Of a stretch of 64,000 bases of DNA, positions 13,701 to 64,000 are shown one piece after another. A model generated the notes under the pieces. That model was given only the letters and a program-made list of their open reading frames with translations. It was not told the DNA's origin and did not search any database. Made by a program: the position numbers and the translations under genes. Source of the stretch: Pogonophryne albipinna (Eukaryota > Chordata > Actinopteri > Perciformes > Artedidraconidae); assembly GCA_028583405.1 (NCBI GenBank), contig CM053251.1, positions 12,411,495 through 12,475,494 on the forward strand, written 5' to 3'. How positions within the stretch are numbered: the stretch's first letter is position 1; the number at the start of each line of letters is the position of its first letter.

Positions 13701-15100
13701 CGAGTTAAGGGTCTAGTTTGTCTTAAAGTGGGCTTTGTAGAGGCCACTACTATCACACATGATAAAAGACAGAGTTGGCCTCTCGGGTATATTTAGAGGT
13801 GTATAGTTTTATTTTCCTTCACCATTGTTGTTGTCAAAGCCATCCAAGCACTCTTGGTATTATTTATAGGAATAAAATGGTGTTGGTGGTACACAAATCT
13901 GAAACATGTCAAATTAAGTGTATGGGGGACAAAAGAACGCCAGTAAAATTACAGAATAGGCACACTTTTGGTCAATACCATGTCAATAATATTAGCCTGA
14001 CTGACTATAATCAAAGGATGTAGGTAAAATAAATGATTCGATTTATTTAAAATCAAATATCTTCCGCCGTGTGACTAATAAGATTTATTTAAAAACTGCG
14101 TAGGACCTACAAAAACATCATAAATAATCGTATCAATATAATTGAGTTTTTCTGTAACTCACAAAAGAGTTATTTTTGCAAGTTTTACAACCACGCTTTT
14201 TCGCGGAGCACTCCATCATGGGCCCTGACTACTTGCTGAAACAAAGCGTGCTAACAACAGCGTAGCATCTGGTTTATACACTCCCACACCTAACAAAGGC
14301 AAGCGTCTACCTAACGTTAAATACACTGATATATTTCCTGCATCTATTCCTAGAGGTACAGAGAATAAACTGTTAAAATGTGACGTTAGCAAGCGAAGTG
14401 CTGATCAGTGATCAAAGAGAGACTGGTTTCTTTATTAACATGTCAATGACGATGTTGCAATGTGAGGTGTGTCACTGAGAAGCCATCCAAAACCCCCGCA
14501 CCATATTTGAGACTTGAATTAACGCAACTCAATTGCTATAACTCCACACAACCGACATGTGTCTGGACAGCCAATACACAATGGTAATAAGTGTATTCGG
14601 ATCATAAACTTAGTTATCCGGACACAACGAGACCGTCGCTCGTTGCCTCGCGGTCATGGAATATTCGAGTAGTTGCCAAGTTAGCTAAATATAGCTAGCA
14701 CTGTCTGCGGTTGTTTACAATCCTGATATTTAGGCAGTCTACAGCACAATTAAACTTCAACAACACATAATACAATATATGAGGTCTTCTTTGCGAAACA
14801 TTGGAGCCAATACGTGCATTAATTACGCTTATTTGCTACACCTTAAGCTATTTTAGCCAATTCACGGAGCAAGCTATTTGCTAGCGCCATGGGATATATG
14901 GCCCCCGTGATATTCACTGCTTCGCGAAGAGAAGGTATTGACGATAACGTTACAATTCTGCGCAACTTAAGTAAACATTTCTGTTATGAGCTAGTTGCCA
15001 CGTTTGGTCCCGAAATGACAGTGCGTCCGCATTTTCTATCACACTTTAAGTCGCTGTATATGGTTAGTTTGAAGGCACACAAACCTGAGGAGGCCGCCAT
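10736..15100 (-). CDS. ube2v2: Ubiquitin-conjugating enzyme E2 variant 2 (Mms2), 4 coding exons
   Basis: Coding exons in transcript order: 15085-15100, 11980-12128, 11046-11171, 10736-10882. They sum to 438 nt, giving 145 aa plus stop, the same length as human UBE2V2. All junctions are GT/AG and in phase. Exon 1 holds only MAASS plus one base; exon 2 opens with [20 protein letters not shown]; exon 4 ends in [12 protein letters not shown]. The UEV fold is intact ([37 protein letters not shown]). The E2 active-site cysteine is absent, as is usual in the family: the position falls in the [12 protein letters not shown] stretch. Known role: with Ubc13 (UBE2N) it builds K63-linked ubiquitin chains for PCNA-dependent damage tolerance and signalling. 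The first exon is tiny and was placed from the start codon, donor and phase; the other three exons are certain. It lies in tandem with mcm4 on the same strand. Confidence 0.96.
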
Positions 15101-16489
15101 CTTCTTCAACCGAGTCCAGAAGCAAACAGAACTATGACATCACCACAGCCTTTAAATCTGGCAGACAGCGGGCGGGTGTGTTCACAGCAAACCGGTTCAC
15201 ACACATCTCACTGTCACAAGCAAACTGGACTAACTGTAAGACTTTTTGACCAGTTTTCAGGTCAAATGTGTCAGGTTTCTAGATACAAATATTTCACACA
15301 TCCTGAGAACCAGAGATTTTAGGAACAAGGCTTTAAAACAGCTATAAATACAAAAAACAATGTTCTCTGAGTCATATTTTAGCTTTCTTTTAGGATTTCA
15401 GTGATTTTTTTATGCTGGGAATGCAATATTTAGAACTGGGATCATAAGACCGTTTTATTTATGTTTCCAGTAGGCCTATGTGCCACATACTAACCCTAAC
15501 CCTCAGCGAGCACATCTCTAGAACTCTATGATACAATTGGTATAACTTAAGTTACTTATACTAAGACCCTTTGTTATGCCAAATGATGTACCATAAACAT
15601 TGGGAACATAGGCCTCAGAACATTGCATCCTAGAGCACACATGTAGAGTAGGGAACATGGATCCTTATTCATATTCCCATGCTTGCCATATCTCCATACA
15701 GTTGTATGGCGGTATCAAGCTCAAGAACATAGGCCGTGGAGCACGTCATTTATAACTCGGACTGTTACAGCTGTAGATTTGAAAAGATGTATTAAGGCTT
15801 TTAAAGTCAACCATATCTTCTCCCACTGTTCAGTGTCTTGCTTGAAAAAAAAAACACTGGTTCACTTGTAGCCTACAAACTTATGTTGCTGCAACAGGAA
15901 GATATGTGTTCTCAGCCAATGGTCATAAGTTCCTCAACTCAATATCCTCTCAAAGTGACACATTAGGGAGACCTTTCAAAGGAAGTCTAAGCAATGGTTT
16001 TTCCCCAAGGTCAAATGTTCAGTGTGTTTTTCCCTGGGTCATTATGTTGAAACCACCCACCTACAGATGAATTCTTCCCGATGTTATTCTCCTAAACATA
16101 CACCCTCATATTTACGAGAAAGAACGTTACCATTAATAACTTCAAACAAATGTTAACCATAAAAACGTCATTTCAAAACATGTTCCCATGTTCTTTTGCT
16201 ATTAAACTTCGTTGCAAGCCCTTAACAATATTTTACAATGTTTATATCAAGAACATAAGACCCTGGGAACATAAAATGAGCCCGTTGCAACCCTCAAACA
16301 TCAACATTTTTGTGGAGAACCCAGTTCACATATTAAATAAATATATCGACTGAGTTATGAGGTAATGTGTTACAAGAGAAAATATATCTAACATATCATA
16401 AGTGCAGATTCTTTTGATAACGACTTTGAAGATACTCAGGGAAACATAATGGGAACAACTTCAATCTTTTTTTAGTAAGCATTATTTTA
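15101..16489. other. Intergenic spacer between ube2v2 and mcm4
   Basis: This holds the presumed ube2v2 promoter and 5' UTR just right of 15100 (a TGACATCAC element lies at about 15135) and the far 3' flank of mcm4. The remainder carries scattered copies of a GGGAACATAGGCC-like motif at about 15602, 15651, 15723, 16249 and 16265. No exon is seen. Confidence 0.6.
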
Positions 16490-16903
16490 TTTTATTTCTA
16501 TTCACAAGTAGTCAATGCAAGCTACAAAGACAATTCATCTTAGGAAATAAGTGACAGACTTAATACTCGTCATAACAATGTACAAGTTGAAACAAAGAGC
16601 TTTTTACCATGAAACAAAAACAGAAAGAACACAACTTGAAAACAGGTAAAGTAATGAAATACAAGCAATATAAGTATTAGCTCCATTCATTTATTTTTCT
16701 CTTTTTTTAACAAGACACCAAAGCCTGAATGAGTCATGTGGTTATTCTGGATCATGTCTCTAAGTTGCCGGATATTTAAACATCTAATACGCCCAGAAAA
16801 CATATGGTGGTTAAATTATACAAAATACTTTTTACAGCACATGAAGAGGTTGACACAGGATAGCATTTAAAATTAAGGACTGTACATAATTGCAGGGTGT
16901 GCC
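16486..16903 (-). other. mcm4: mcm4 3' UTR with candidate poly(A) signals
   Basis: Downstream of the mcm4 stop the minus strand has AATAAA at 16690-16695 and a pair at 16491-16496 and 16486-16491. This predicts 3' UTRs of roughly 230 or 430 nt. Which site is used cannot be told from sequence alone. Confidence 0.5.
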
Positions 16904-24259
<7,356 letters not shown>

Positions 24260-24273
24260 TGTTGCTGTTTTAT
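24260..24273 (-). other. mcm4: mcm4 5' UTR part of the first coding exon
   Basis: Fourteen bases lie between the acceptor (TCCTCAG, ending at 24274) and the ATG at 24259. The ATG context is AACAATG, with A at -3. The acceptor implies an upstream non-coding exon, placed at about 25.25-25.30 kb. Confidence 0.7.
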
Positions 24274-25253
24274 CTGAGGATTACATTTAAAGTAAATTAA
24301 GTTTATCCTGAATAATGGCTGCCATAGTAATGAAGCTAAAACAAGAGCTCTAGTATGATTTTGATGTATTTCGAACACCTGCCAACTGACTTATGGAAGT
24401 CTGGTTGGTGTGTTCGATCAGGCTTGTTTTCTGTTAGAGGCAAGATGGTAGAATAGCTTTACTTATACTTTAAAAAGTTTATTTTGTTTGGTGCTGCCTC
24501 AACATTTTACTAGGCTGACTGTTGCAGGTGTATATTATTGTAGAACACTGTATTTCAATAATTTAAAAATGGTATCTGCTCTACATGCAGTTTTGTTGAG
24601 ATTAGTCTGCTCAGTCTTGCAGAACCTTTAGATTAAAAAAAAGCGTTATTGTCCCTTTTGTTTTGCTCCACCTGGAAACAAACACTTGTTAAATAGGTCC
24701 AGATGAGTTCATTGTTAATGAGTGTGGAAGAGTCTTTAACAGTCTTTAATATTGTTTGTCACCACTATGATTCAATGTTTATAAATACATTTGAAATATA
24801 ATTGACAGCTACAGTTTAATCTCAATGAAAGTATAATGAAAACAGTTATCTATTATCAAAAAGGTAAAACACTGACTTCTTTTAGGTGTTCATGCATCAA
24901 CTCCCAATTATTCAGAAAAGTAGCTAAAGCTTACTTACATGTTCAATATACTTGACCAAATATAACAGTTTCTTTTGTATTTGTGTCCTTATTAATACAT
25001 AATTGAATTGTGCTTTGCTACTTGAATTTAAGGTTTTGGGTCAGACAATAACTTTTCCACCATTTGACATGTGGCTCAGAGGAAACAATGAGCTGAAAAG
25101 TAATGCAGTTTTTAACATGATTTAACACTTCAAAGTGAGCTTGAAAGTTGATGCACATCCTCACAAACGTGTGTGATGACAGAACATATGATTCGTTAAA
25201 CACGATCAATAGATTAATAAGAAATAACATAAGTAAATGGTGTTAAATCATAC

Positions 25254-25300
25254 CTCTTCTTGTGTGTACGTCCGATTGCTGCAGAACTGGCGCGAAACTG
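25254..25300 (-). other. mcm4: Probable non-coding first exon of mcm4
   Basis: On the minus strand a donor AGAAGAG|GTATGA falls at 25254/25253, about 1 kb upstream of the acceptor before the start-codon exon, and lies directly under E2F/CCAAT-type promoter motifs. The 5' boundary is only approximate. It is inferred from the donor, the orphan acceptor at 24274 and the promoter position. Confidence 0.6.
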
Positions 25301-25340
25301 CGAGTGACGTAATTTTCGCGGGGAACTTTCGACCAATAGC
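25285..25340 (-). promoter_or_regulatory. mcm4: mcm4 core promoter with E2F, ATF-like and CCAAT motifs
   Basis: Seen in sequence: GGCGCGAAAC (about 25289-25298) and TTTTCGCGGGGAA (about 25313-25325), both E2F-like (TTTSGCGC family); GTGACGTAA between them (ATF/CRE half site); and CCAAT at 25333-25337 on the plus strand (ATTGG for mcm4). There is no TATA box. E2F control of MCM genes at G1/S is established knowledge, so the motif set fits. In human this region is a bidirectional promoter with PRKDC; no partner gene is seen here. Confidence 0.65.
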
Positions 25341-27900
25341 AAGCCAGGACCTTCGCTTATTTCCTGCCGATTCCTCCTCTGCAAAGGGGTGTCCATTTTG
25401 AGATTAAAGGATCGCGGCTTTAATTTAAATACAATAAAGTGTCTCAATATATTAAATAAAAGTTTGAAAACAATGTAAGCTAGAGGTATTAATCTATATT
25501 ATATTAAAATGACGATATGCTTTTCCTGCACGTGGCCTTATTCTCTTGGATACCCTTTGAGCTAATATGGTTTGGTCCAACAATAAATGAACACTTTTTT
25601 GCCTCTTCTTTATTGATACGGTTTACAACATTCAACAATACAGACAAATACCCATGGATGTATAATACCACGTCACTTGAGAACAGGAAGTTTTTCTTCA
25701 TTACTCAGATCAGGAAGTTAATACATATCTGTAAACATGAATAAAAAAGCAATAATACACTGTTTGAAGAGTTTAAGACTTTCATCATGAAAAGGAAAAA
25801 TGAAATACAACGTTTTTACACAAAATACAAGGACTTTATACTTGAAAAACCTTTTTAAAAAGACTGCTGTTTTATTCACAATTCATTATTTTTAGACGAA
25901 ATGTTGAACAACTCAAAGAAGGGACGGATGGTGCTGGAAATAGTCCTTTTCAAAACCATTTTAAATCAGTTGAGGTAAAAAGAGAAATATTTACTAAAAG
26001 TAAGAACATTTTAAAGAGTAAGTGGATAAATAATGCATTTGTTTTTAAAAACGAGCCGTCTGAGGAAATTTAAATATATTGTAATAATTACAGTGATTCA
26101 TCATAATAATTCATTATATTGGCTTTATTTGGTGATACAAATCAAATAAGTATTACTCTATCAAATCAGACTTAATACTGCAAGTACGCTCAGTGACCAC
26201 CATGTGGCGTAGTTTCATTTCAAAAAGGGCTTTGACAGAGGAAAAGTACAGCCACTTCCTGAAGGGGAAATCATAAGGAGTGTTTCCGAGAAGTGTTAGA
26301 ACATGTGTCCCTTAAAGTGGAATCGAAATGCTCTGTAAACATGACTCATGTGCAATAAAACCGAAAAAAACGAAATACTTAAATTAACTGATGTCAAAGT
26401 ATCTCAGTTTTATTACACATGATTAATACCTGTAAAATGCATCTGTCTGAAATAAATGATTATTGTAAAATCAAATTCCTTATTATATTCACAAGTTAAG
26501 CAGTCTTTGGCAAAGATTGGATTAGTTCCCTTCAAAAATGCACATTATAAATAAAACACAAATAAAGTGATATGAAGTTGTAGTATTTAGAAAAGAATAA
26601 GGTTAATGTAAACAGGTGGTAAATACCCATGCATAATGGGAGTTAATAAATGCCACACAAAGGTGAAAAAAGGTTGTTAAAGAGTCAATAAAGTATATGA
26701 TAATATGTAATGATGTAAATAACTTTTGATGAAAGGGTACATAGAGGCTTTCGTAATGTTAATGCCAATAAATATAGCTTATAAATAATAATAATAATAA
26801 TGCATTTTATTTATATAGCGCTTTTCACAACTCAAAGACGCTTATAAAGACATCTCATTGTCATACATTAGTCTAGTAAACAGACTTTTTTATGGCAACT
26901 CTAATCATATAAACACTTACATCTGTATTTAAAAAAACTACAAAATATCTGTTCCTGTTTTCCTGATCTATCTGATTTGAAACCCTGTATAGTTAGTAAG
27001 ATGGGACCAGATAGTTTGTTGCCTGTATGTAACAAGATGTTGATGTTCAAGTTCACTTATTGGTTAAGAATGTGATCCATGTTGACGTGTGTGTCCGGTT
27101 TCCCTCCGCACATTTGCTCTCTCTCTGTATGTAAATCGGCTGCTGCAAACCACAGTAGTCAAATTCCCTGCACGTTTTAACTAGGGCTGCAAGTAATTAA
27201 AATGAAGTGGATTACAACAAACTGAAAATAAATGTCAGAGCCCACAGGGACATTTTGAAGTTGCTGTTTTTTTTTGTTGTAAAAAACATACCTGAAATGT
27301 ATTTGAACATCTGTTAATTATCACTTGTATCTGATGCCCTATTGTGTCTTAGTCATTTAACCTCTTTTTAGTTATTTTGAGTCTTTTTGTAGTGGTTTTA
27401 TGTGTCTTTTTGGTGATTGCATATCTTCCCGGTTGGTACGCTTCTCTACAAAATAAATGTTGTAGGTCAAGGCCAAAGGGGGCCCCTGAAACATGGGTCC
27501 TGTGCTCAGTAGGCCCATTTATAAATCCACCCACATACAGAGCACTTCTTTGTTAATGCATAAGTAATAATGATCCAGTAATATAAAAATAAACCTGAAC
27601 ATATTCTGCACAATGAGTACTTTTACTATTGAAACTAAAAAGTACATTTAGCTAATAATACTTATCACTGTGTCATTTGAATTTCGATTCCAGACACTTT
27701 GCAGTGCTACTTTAACGTTAGTACACACTTCTTGTTTGTGAGACATTAATAGATCTGGTTACAAATTAAACTAAGTCACAAACACCCAGAGGCTTCAGTA
27801 TGTAAACAACTCTGAACCATTCATACAATCGTAGTAAAAAAAAAGGGGGGGTGGCACGAGCGGAACGCCCCTCTCTCCTCAAATGGGAGGTTAAAGCACA
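25341..27900. other. Intergenic region between mcm4 and cebpd
   Basis: The two genes are divergent across this roughly 2.5 kb. No exon was found. It is AT-rich and contains an AAT run plus a repeat tail near 26.78-26.85 kb. CpG and GC content rise near 27.87 kb at the cebpd promoter. The much larger PRKDC gene (over 12 kb of coding sequence in human) cannot be here. Confidence 0.7.
26786..26850. repeat. (AAT)n run plus interspersed repeat end
   Basis: An AAT run leads into TTTATTTATATAGCGCTTTT and CAAAGACGCTT, a motif combination common at the ends of teleost interspersed repeats. It is a short fragment with no visible terminal inverted repeats. Confidence 0.5.
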
Positions 27901-27901
27901 A

Positions 27902-27958
27902 CACGTGACCCCCGTTTTGACTTGACTGGCTCGTGAGAGGGCGGCACATGTGACGTCA
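27902..27958 (+). promoter_or_regulatory. cebpd: cebpd promoter with E-box and consensus CRE
   Basis: CACGTG (E-box) is at 27902-27907, followed by a perfect palindromic CRE, TGACGTCA, at 27951-27958. The CRE lies about 250 bp before the start codon. CREB/ATF control of CEBPD is described for mammals, so the site is a plausible conserved input. No canonical TATA box was found; the transcription start is probably at about 27.98 kb. Confidence 0.65.
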
Positions 27959-27995
27959 GAGGGACAACAATACAAAACACTGCGCGAAAGTACAG

Positions 27996-28039
27996 ATGCC
28001 CCAGAAAAGTGTCAAGAGTTTTCAATGACAGGAGCCTGA
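27996..28039 (+). other. cebpd: Two short overlapping upstream ORFs in the cebpd leader
   Basis: ATG at 27996 opens a 10-codon ORF ending in TGA at 28026-28028. A second ATG at 28025, overlapping that stop as ATGA, opens a 4-codon ORF ending at 28039. Both precede the cebpd start by about 170-215 nt. They matter only if transcription starts upstream of 27996, which is likely but not shown. Confidence 0.5.
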
Positions 28040-28210
28040 CAGCCAACAACAAGGGAGAACACAACCAAAGAACATTTTATATTGATAACAAAGCAAAGAA
28101 AAAGGGTGTGTGCACAGAAAGTGAAGCTGCAGTGCTGTCTCGACTTTTTGTGCCTTTTTTTTTACAAGTTTATATCGTTCCCAAAACACGTGGGCAATCT
28201 ACCAGTGTTC

Positions 28211-29086
28211 ATGTGTGACATATACAGCCTGGACTCACACTACGTGTCTCCACGATGCAACATGAGTTGGGCAATGGAGCCTGCTAACTTCTACGAGAGC
28301 AACAAGCTGTGCGCCCCGCAGCAGGGGGTCTGCAAGCCGGGCAGCAGGAGCGAGTGTCCGGCCGAGGACGGCACCATGGTGGAGCTGAGCACCGCCGCGC
28401 CCGCCATGTACGATGACGAGAGCGCCATCGACTTCAGCCAGTATATCGAGTCCATGACAGCCGTGCCAAACCTGGAGCTGTGCAACGACGAGCTCTTCCT
28501 GGACCTGTTCAACACTGTGAAGCAGGAGAAGCCGGATTTCTACAACATGCAGAGCCCAGCGATGCCCGGGGACATGCAGCAGCTGTCAGCCCAGTACGCA
28601 GAGAGGAAGGCGGACAGCGGGAGGGAGAGGGTGGCGTTCAGCGCGCCCATCAAGCAGGAGTCCGACTGGAGTGACAGCGAGATGTCTTCCTCCCCCCTAC
28701 CGTCCCAGATCGAGAGCTGCGCACAGACCTCCGTCAGCCTCCTCTCCACCGGGCAACCTACTCCCCCCACCACCCCGGAGCCTGCCTCTAACGTCAGCTC
28801 GGCCAAATCCTCCCCGAGGAAGATGGGCAGAGAGAAGGGGAAGAGGGTGGACAGGAACAGCATGGAGTACCGACAGAGGCGAGAGAGGAATAACGTGGCT
28901 GTGAGGAAAAGCAGGGATAAAGCGAAGAGGCGCAACGTTGATATGCAGCAGAAGTTGCTTGAACTGGGCTCTGATAACGACAAGCTTCATAAAACTATCG
29001 AGGGGCTAACCAGAGAGCTCTCCGGGCTCAGAGATTTCTTCAAGCAGATGCCCAACCCCTCCTTTGCGAGTGCACAGAGACAGTGA
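28211..29086 (+). CDS. cebpd: CCAAT/enhancer-binding protein delta, intronless
   Basis: Single-exon bZIP gene of 291 aa (human 269). Residues 66-100 ([15 protein letters not shown]...[12 protein letters not shown]) match the C/EBP transactivation core. Two sumoylation-type psi-K-x-E sites are visible: VKQE at 103-106 and IKQE at 147-150. A Pro/Ser/Thr-rich linker follows ([10 protein letters not shown]). The basic region is at about 219-244 ([20 protein letters not shown]) and the leucine zipper at about 245-275. The start at 28211 is chosen because MCDIYSLD aligns with the FSLD near the human N terminus. In-frame ATGs at M18 (28262) and M22 (28274) have stronger Kozak contexts. Known role: nuclear transcription factor induced by inflammatory and stress signals, also acting in adipogenesis and cell-cycle exit. 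It is convergent with spidr. Confidence 0.97.
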   Translation: MCDIYSLDSHYVSPRCNMSWAMEPANFYESNKLCAPQQGVCKPGSRSECPAEDGTMVELSTAAPAMYDDESAIDFSQYIESMTAVPNLELCNDELFLDLFNTVKQEKPDFYNMQSPAMPGDMQQLSAQYAERKADSGRERVAFSAPIKQESDWSDSEMSSSPLPSQIESCAQTSVSLLSTGQPTPPTTPEPASNVSSAKSSPRKMGREKGKRVDRNSMEYRQRRERNNVAVRKSRDKAKRRNVDMQQKLLELGSDNDKLHKTIEGLTRELSGLRDFFKQMPNPSFASAQRQ

Positions 29087-29386
29087 CAGATCAATGATCC
29101 TATGAACTGAGCATATAGGAGACATACCTCAACAGACATTTCGTTTTTACCATCTGTACCAGATGTATTTTAAGCTTACCATAATGGCACTGGAAAATAT
29201 ATGATGTTGCTGCCATATTTTTGTGGGATTTTCCTCTGTATTAAATTATTTTACCACTGCATTTACATGATGTTATACCTGATATGGTACATGTTTTATA
29301 ATTCCAAACTTTGTATAAGAGCCAGAGCATGATCTTTTATATAGTTTGTATGAAACCTTGAACACATTTTTGTTTACGGAATCTAT

Positions 29387-29392
29387 AATAAA
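29387..29392 (+). terminator. cebpd: cebpd polyadenylation signal
   Basis: AATAAA lies about 300 nt after the cebpd stop, in an AT-rich 3' UTR. A GT-rich element (TGTGAATTGTCTTTGCTTGT) follows, as expected downstream of a cleavage site. Confidence 0.8.
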
Positions 29393-29451
29393 ATTGCTGA
29401 AAAGGTGCAGAAATATCCTGGTCTGTGAATTGTCTTTGCTTGTTATATATA

Positions 29452-29543
29452 TTTATTGACGTAGGAGCAGCTGGAGTGTAGAAGAAGTGAGAATGTGCAA
29501 CAGGAAATAGAAAGTCAACTCAGCAAAAATACATTCTTTTATT
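29452..29543 (-). terminator. spidr: Candidate spidr polyadenylation signals
   Basis: On the minus strand AATAAA occurs at 29538-29543 and again at 29452-29457. Both lie in the same 10-base context (TTTATTGACG on the plus strand). They sit about 340 and 430 nt past the spidr stop and only 60-150 bp from the cebpd poly(A) signal on the opposite strand. Confidence 0.55.
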
Positions 29544-29885
29544 GACGCAGTTTCAGAAATCTTAAATACAGAGGTAGAAAAAAAGTTCTGCTTGACAACT
29601 TCAAAAAAGTCTTTACAGCCAATATAGTTGATGAAGCACGTGGGCTTCTCTGACAGACTGCATGCCACTGGTCCACCCTTGGGCTGTCAACTCCTGGTCC
29701 ACAGTCTCACATATCATTAACACAAACAAGACCTTGTCTATGCAGCCGGTTCACTTCAGCTCAGCCCCGAGCTGTCAGGGAGGCCTTCAGAGAGGGGGGG
29801 GGCGGCGACTGAGGCCTAGTGAGCAGATCCTTGGAGCCTGCTGAGGCATGAGGATTGATAACATTAGCAACTTGCCCTGACAGCT

Positions 29886-63856
<33,971 letters not shown>

Positions 63857-64000
63857 CTAAAGAAAGAAAAGAATACTATAAATGAAAACAACAGGTTTGA
63901 CAAACCGATCCTGACTCAATGTTTACTTATCAGACAAGTCTGGGGTTTTCGATAAAATCCCACTGCCTATCAGTGCACAGAAGTTGTTATCAAGTGGACA

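Noticed and set aside
14889..15137. 82-codon plus-strand frame over the ube2v2 start
   Set aside because: It runs antisense across ube2v2 exon 1, has no recognisable motif, and is explained by GC-richer promoter DNA.
28082..28210. 43-codon in-frame extension upstream of the cebpd start
   Set aside because: It lacks an ATG upstream of 28211 and has no similarity to C/EBP proteins; it is leader sequence.
28540..28983. 147-codon frame antisense to cebpd
   Set aside because: It is a shadow of the GC-rich bZIP coding sequence and matches no family.

Overview
The window is vertebrate nuclear DNA, almost certainly from a teleost fish, probably a percomorph. The evidence is intron-split animal genes with clear one-to-one vertebrate orthologues, very long CA/GT microsatellites, a Tc1-like transposon, 3' ends of fish-type LINEs, and several short interspersed repeats I recognise as common in teleosts. 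No prokaryotic, viral, CRISPR or operon features are present.

Layout. 1-10.5 kb: gene-free, AT-rich intergenic DNA with two CA arrays and a tight cluster of octamer motifs near 8.7 kb. 10.7-15.1 kb, minus strand: complete ube2v2 (4 coding exons, 145 aa). 15.1-16.5 kb: intergenic, with scattered copies of a GGGAACATA-type motif. 16.9-24.3 kb, minus strand: complete mcm4 (16 coding exons, 860 aa), with a non-coding first exon and an E2F/CCAAT-type promoter at about 25.25-25.34 kb. 25.4-27.9 kb: intergenic. 27.9-29.4 kb, plus strand: intronless cebpd (291 aa), with a consensus CRE upstream and a poly(A) signal downstream. 29.5 kb to beyond the right edge, minus strand: spidr, for which I traced 16 consecutive coding exons with consistent reading phase (783 aa plus stop). 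Its 5' exons lie past 64 kb. Its large introns carry most of the repeats: a Tc1 deletion derivative, an L2-like LINE 3' end, a second LINE 3' end with a visible target-site duplication, a TTAA-flanked MITE, an inverted pair of interspersed repeats, and three long CA/GT arrays.

Function. Three of the four genes act in genome replication and repair: mcm4 (replicative helicase), ube2v2 (K63-ubiquitin chains in DNA damage tolerance) and spidr (RAD51/homologous recombination scaffold). cebpd is a stress and inflammation transcription factor. The order ube2v2-mcm4-cebpd-spidr resembles the human 8q11 cluster. However, PRKDC, which sits head-to-head with MCM4 in human, is not present between mcm4 and cebpd here. 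cebpd and spidr are tail-to-tail, as in human.

I found no convincing novel multi-gene system. The points most worth a second look are the altered mcm4 promoter neighbourhood, the upstream ORFs and stacked in-frame starts of cebpd, the internally deleted Tc1 copy that keeps its DNA-binding domain, a CpG-rich promoter-like block inside a spidr intron near 46.1 kb, and the octamer cluster near 8.7 kb. Exon boundaries were assigned by eye from GT/AG sites, reading phase and remembered human orthologues. No alignment or search was run.
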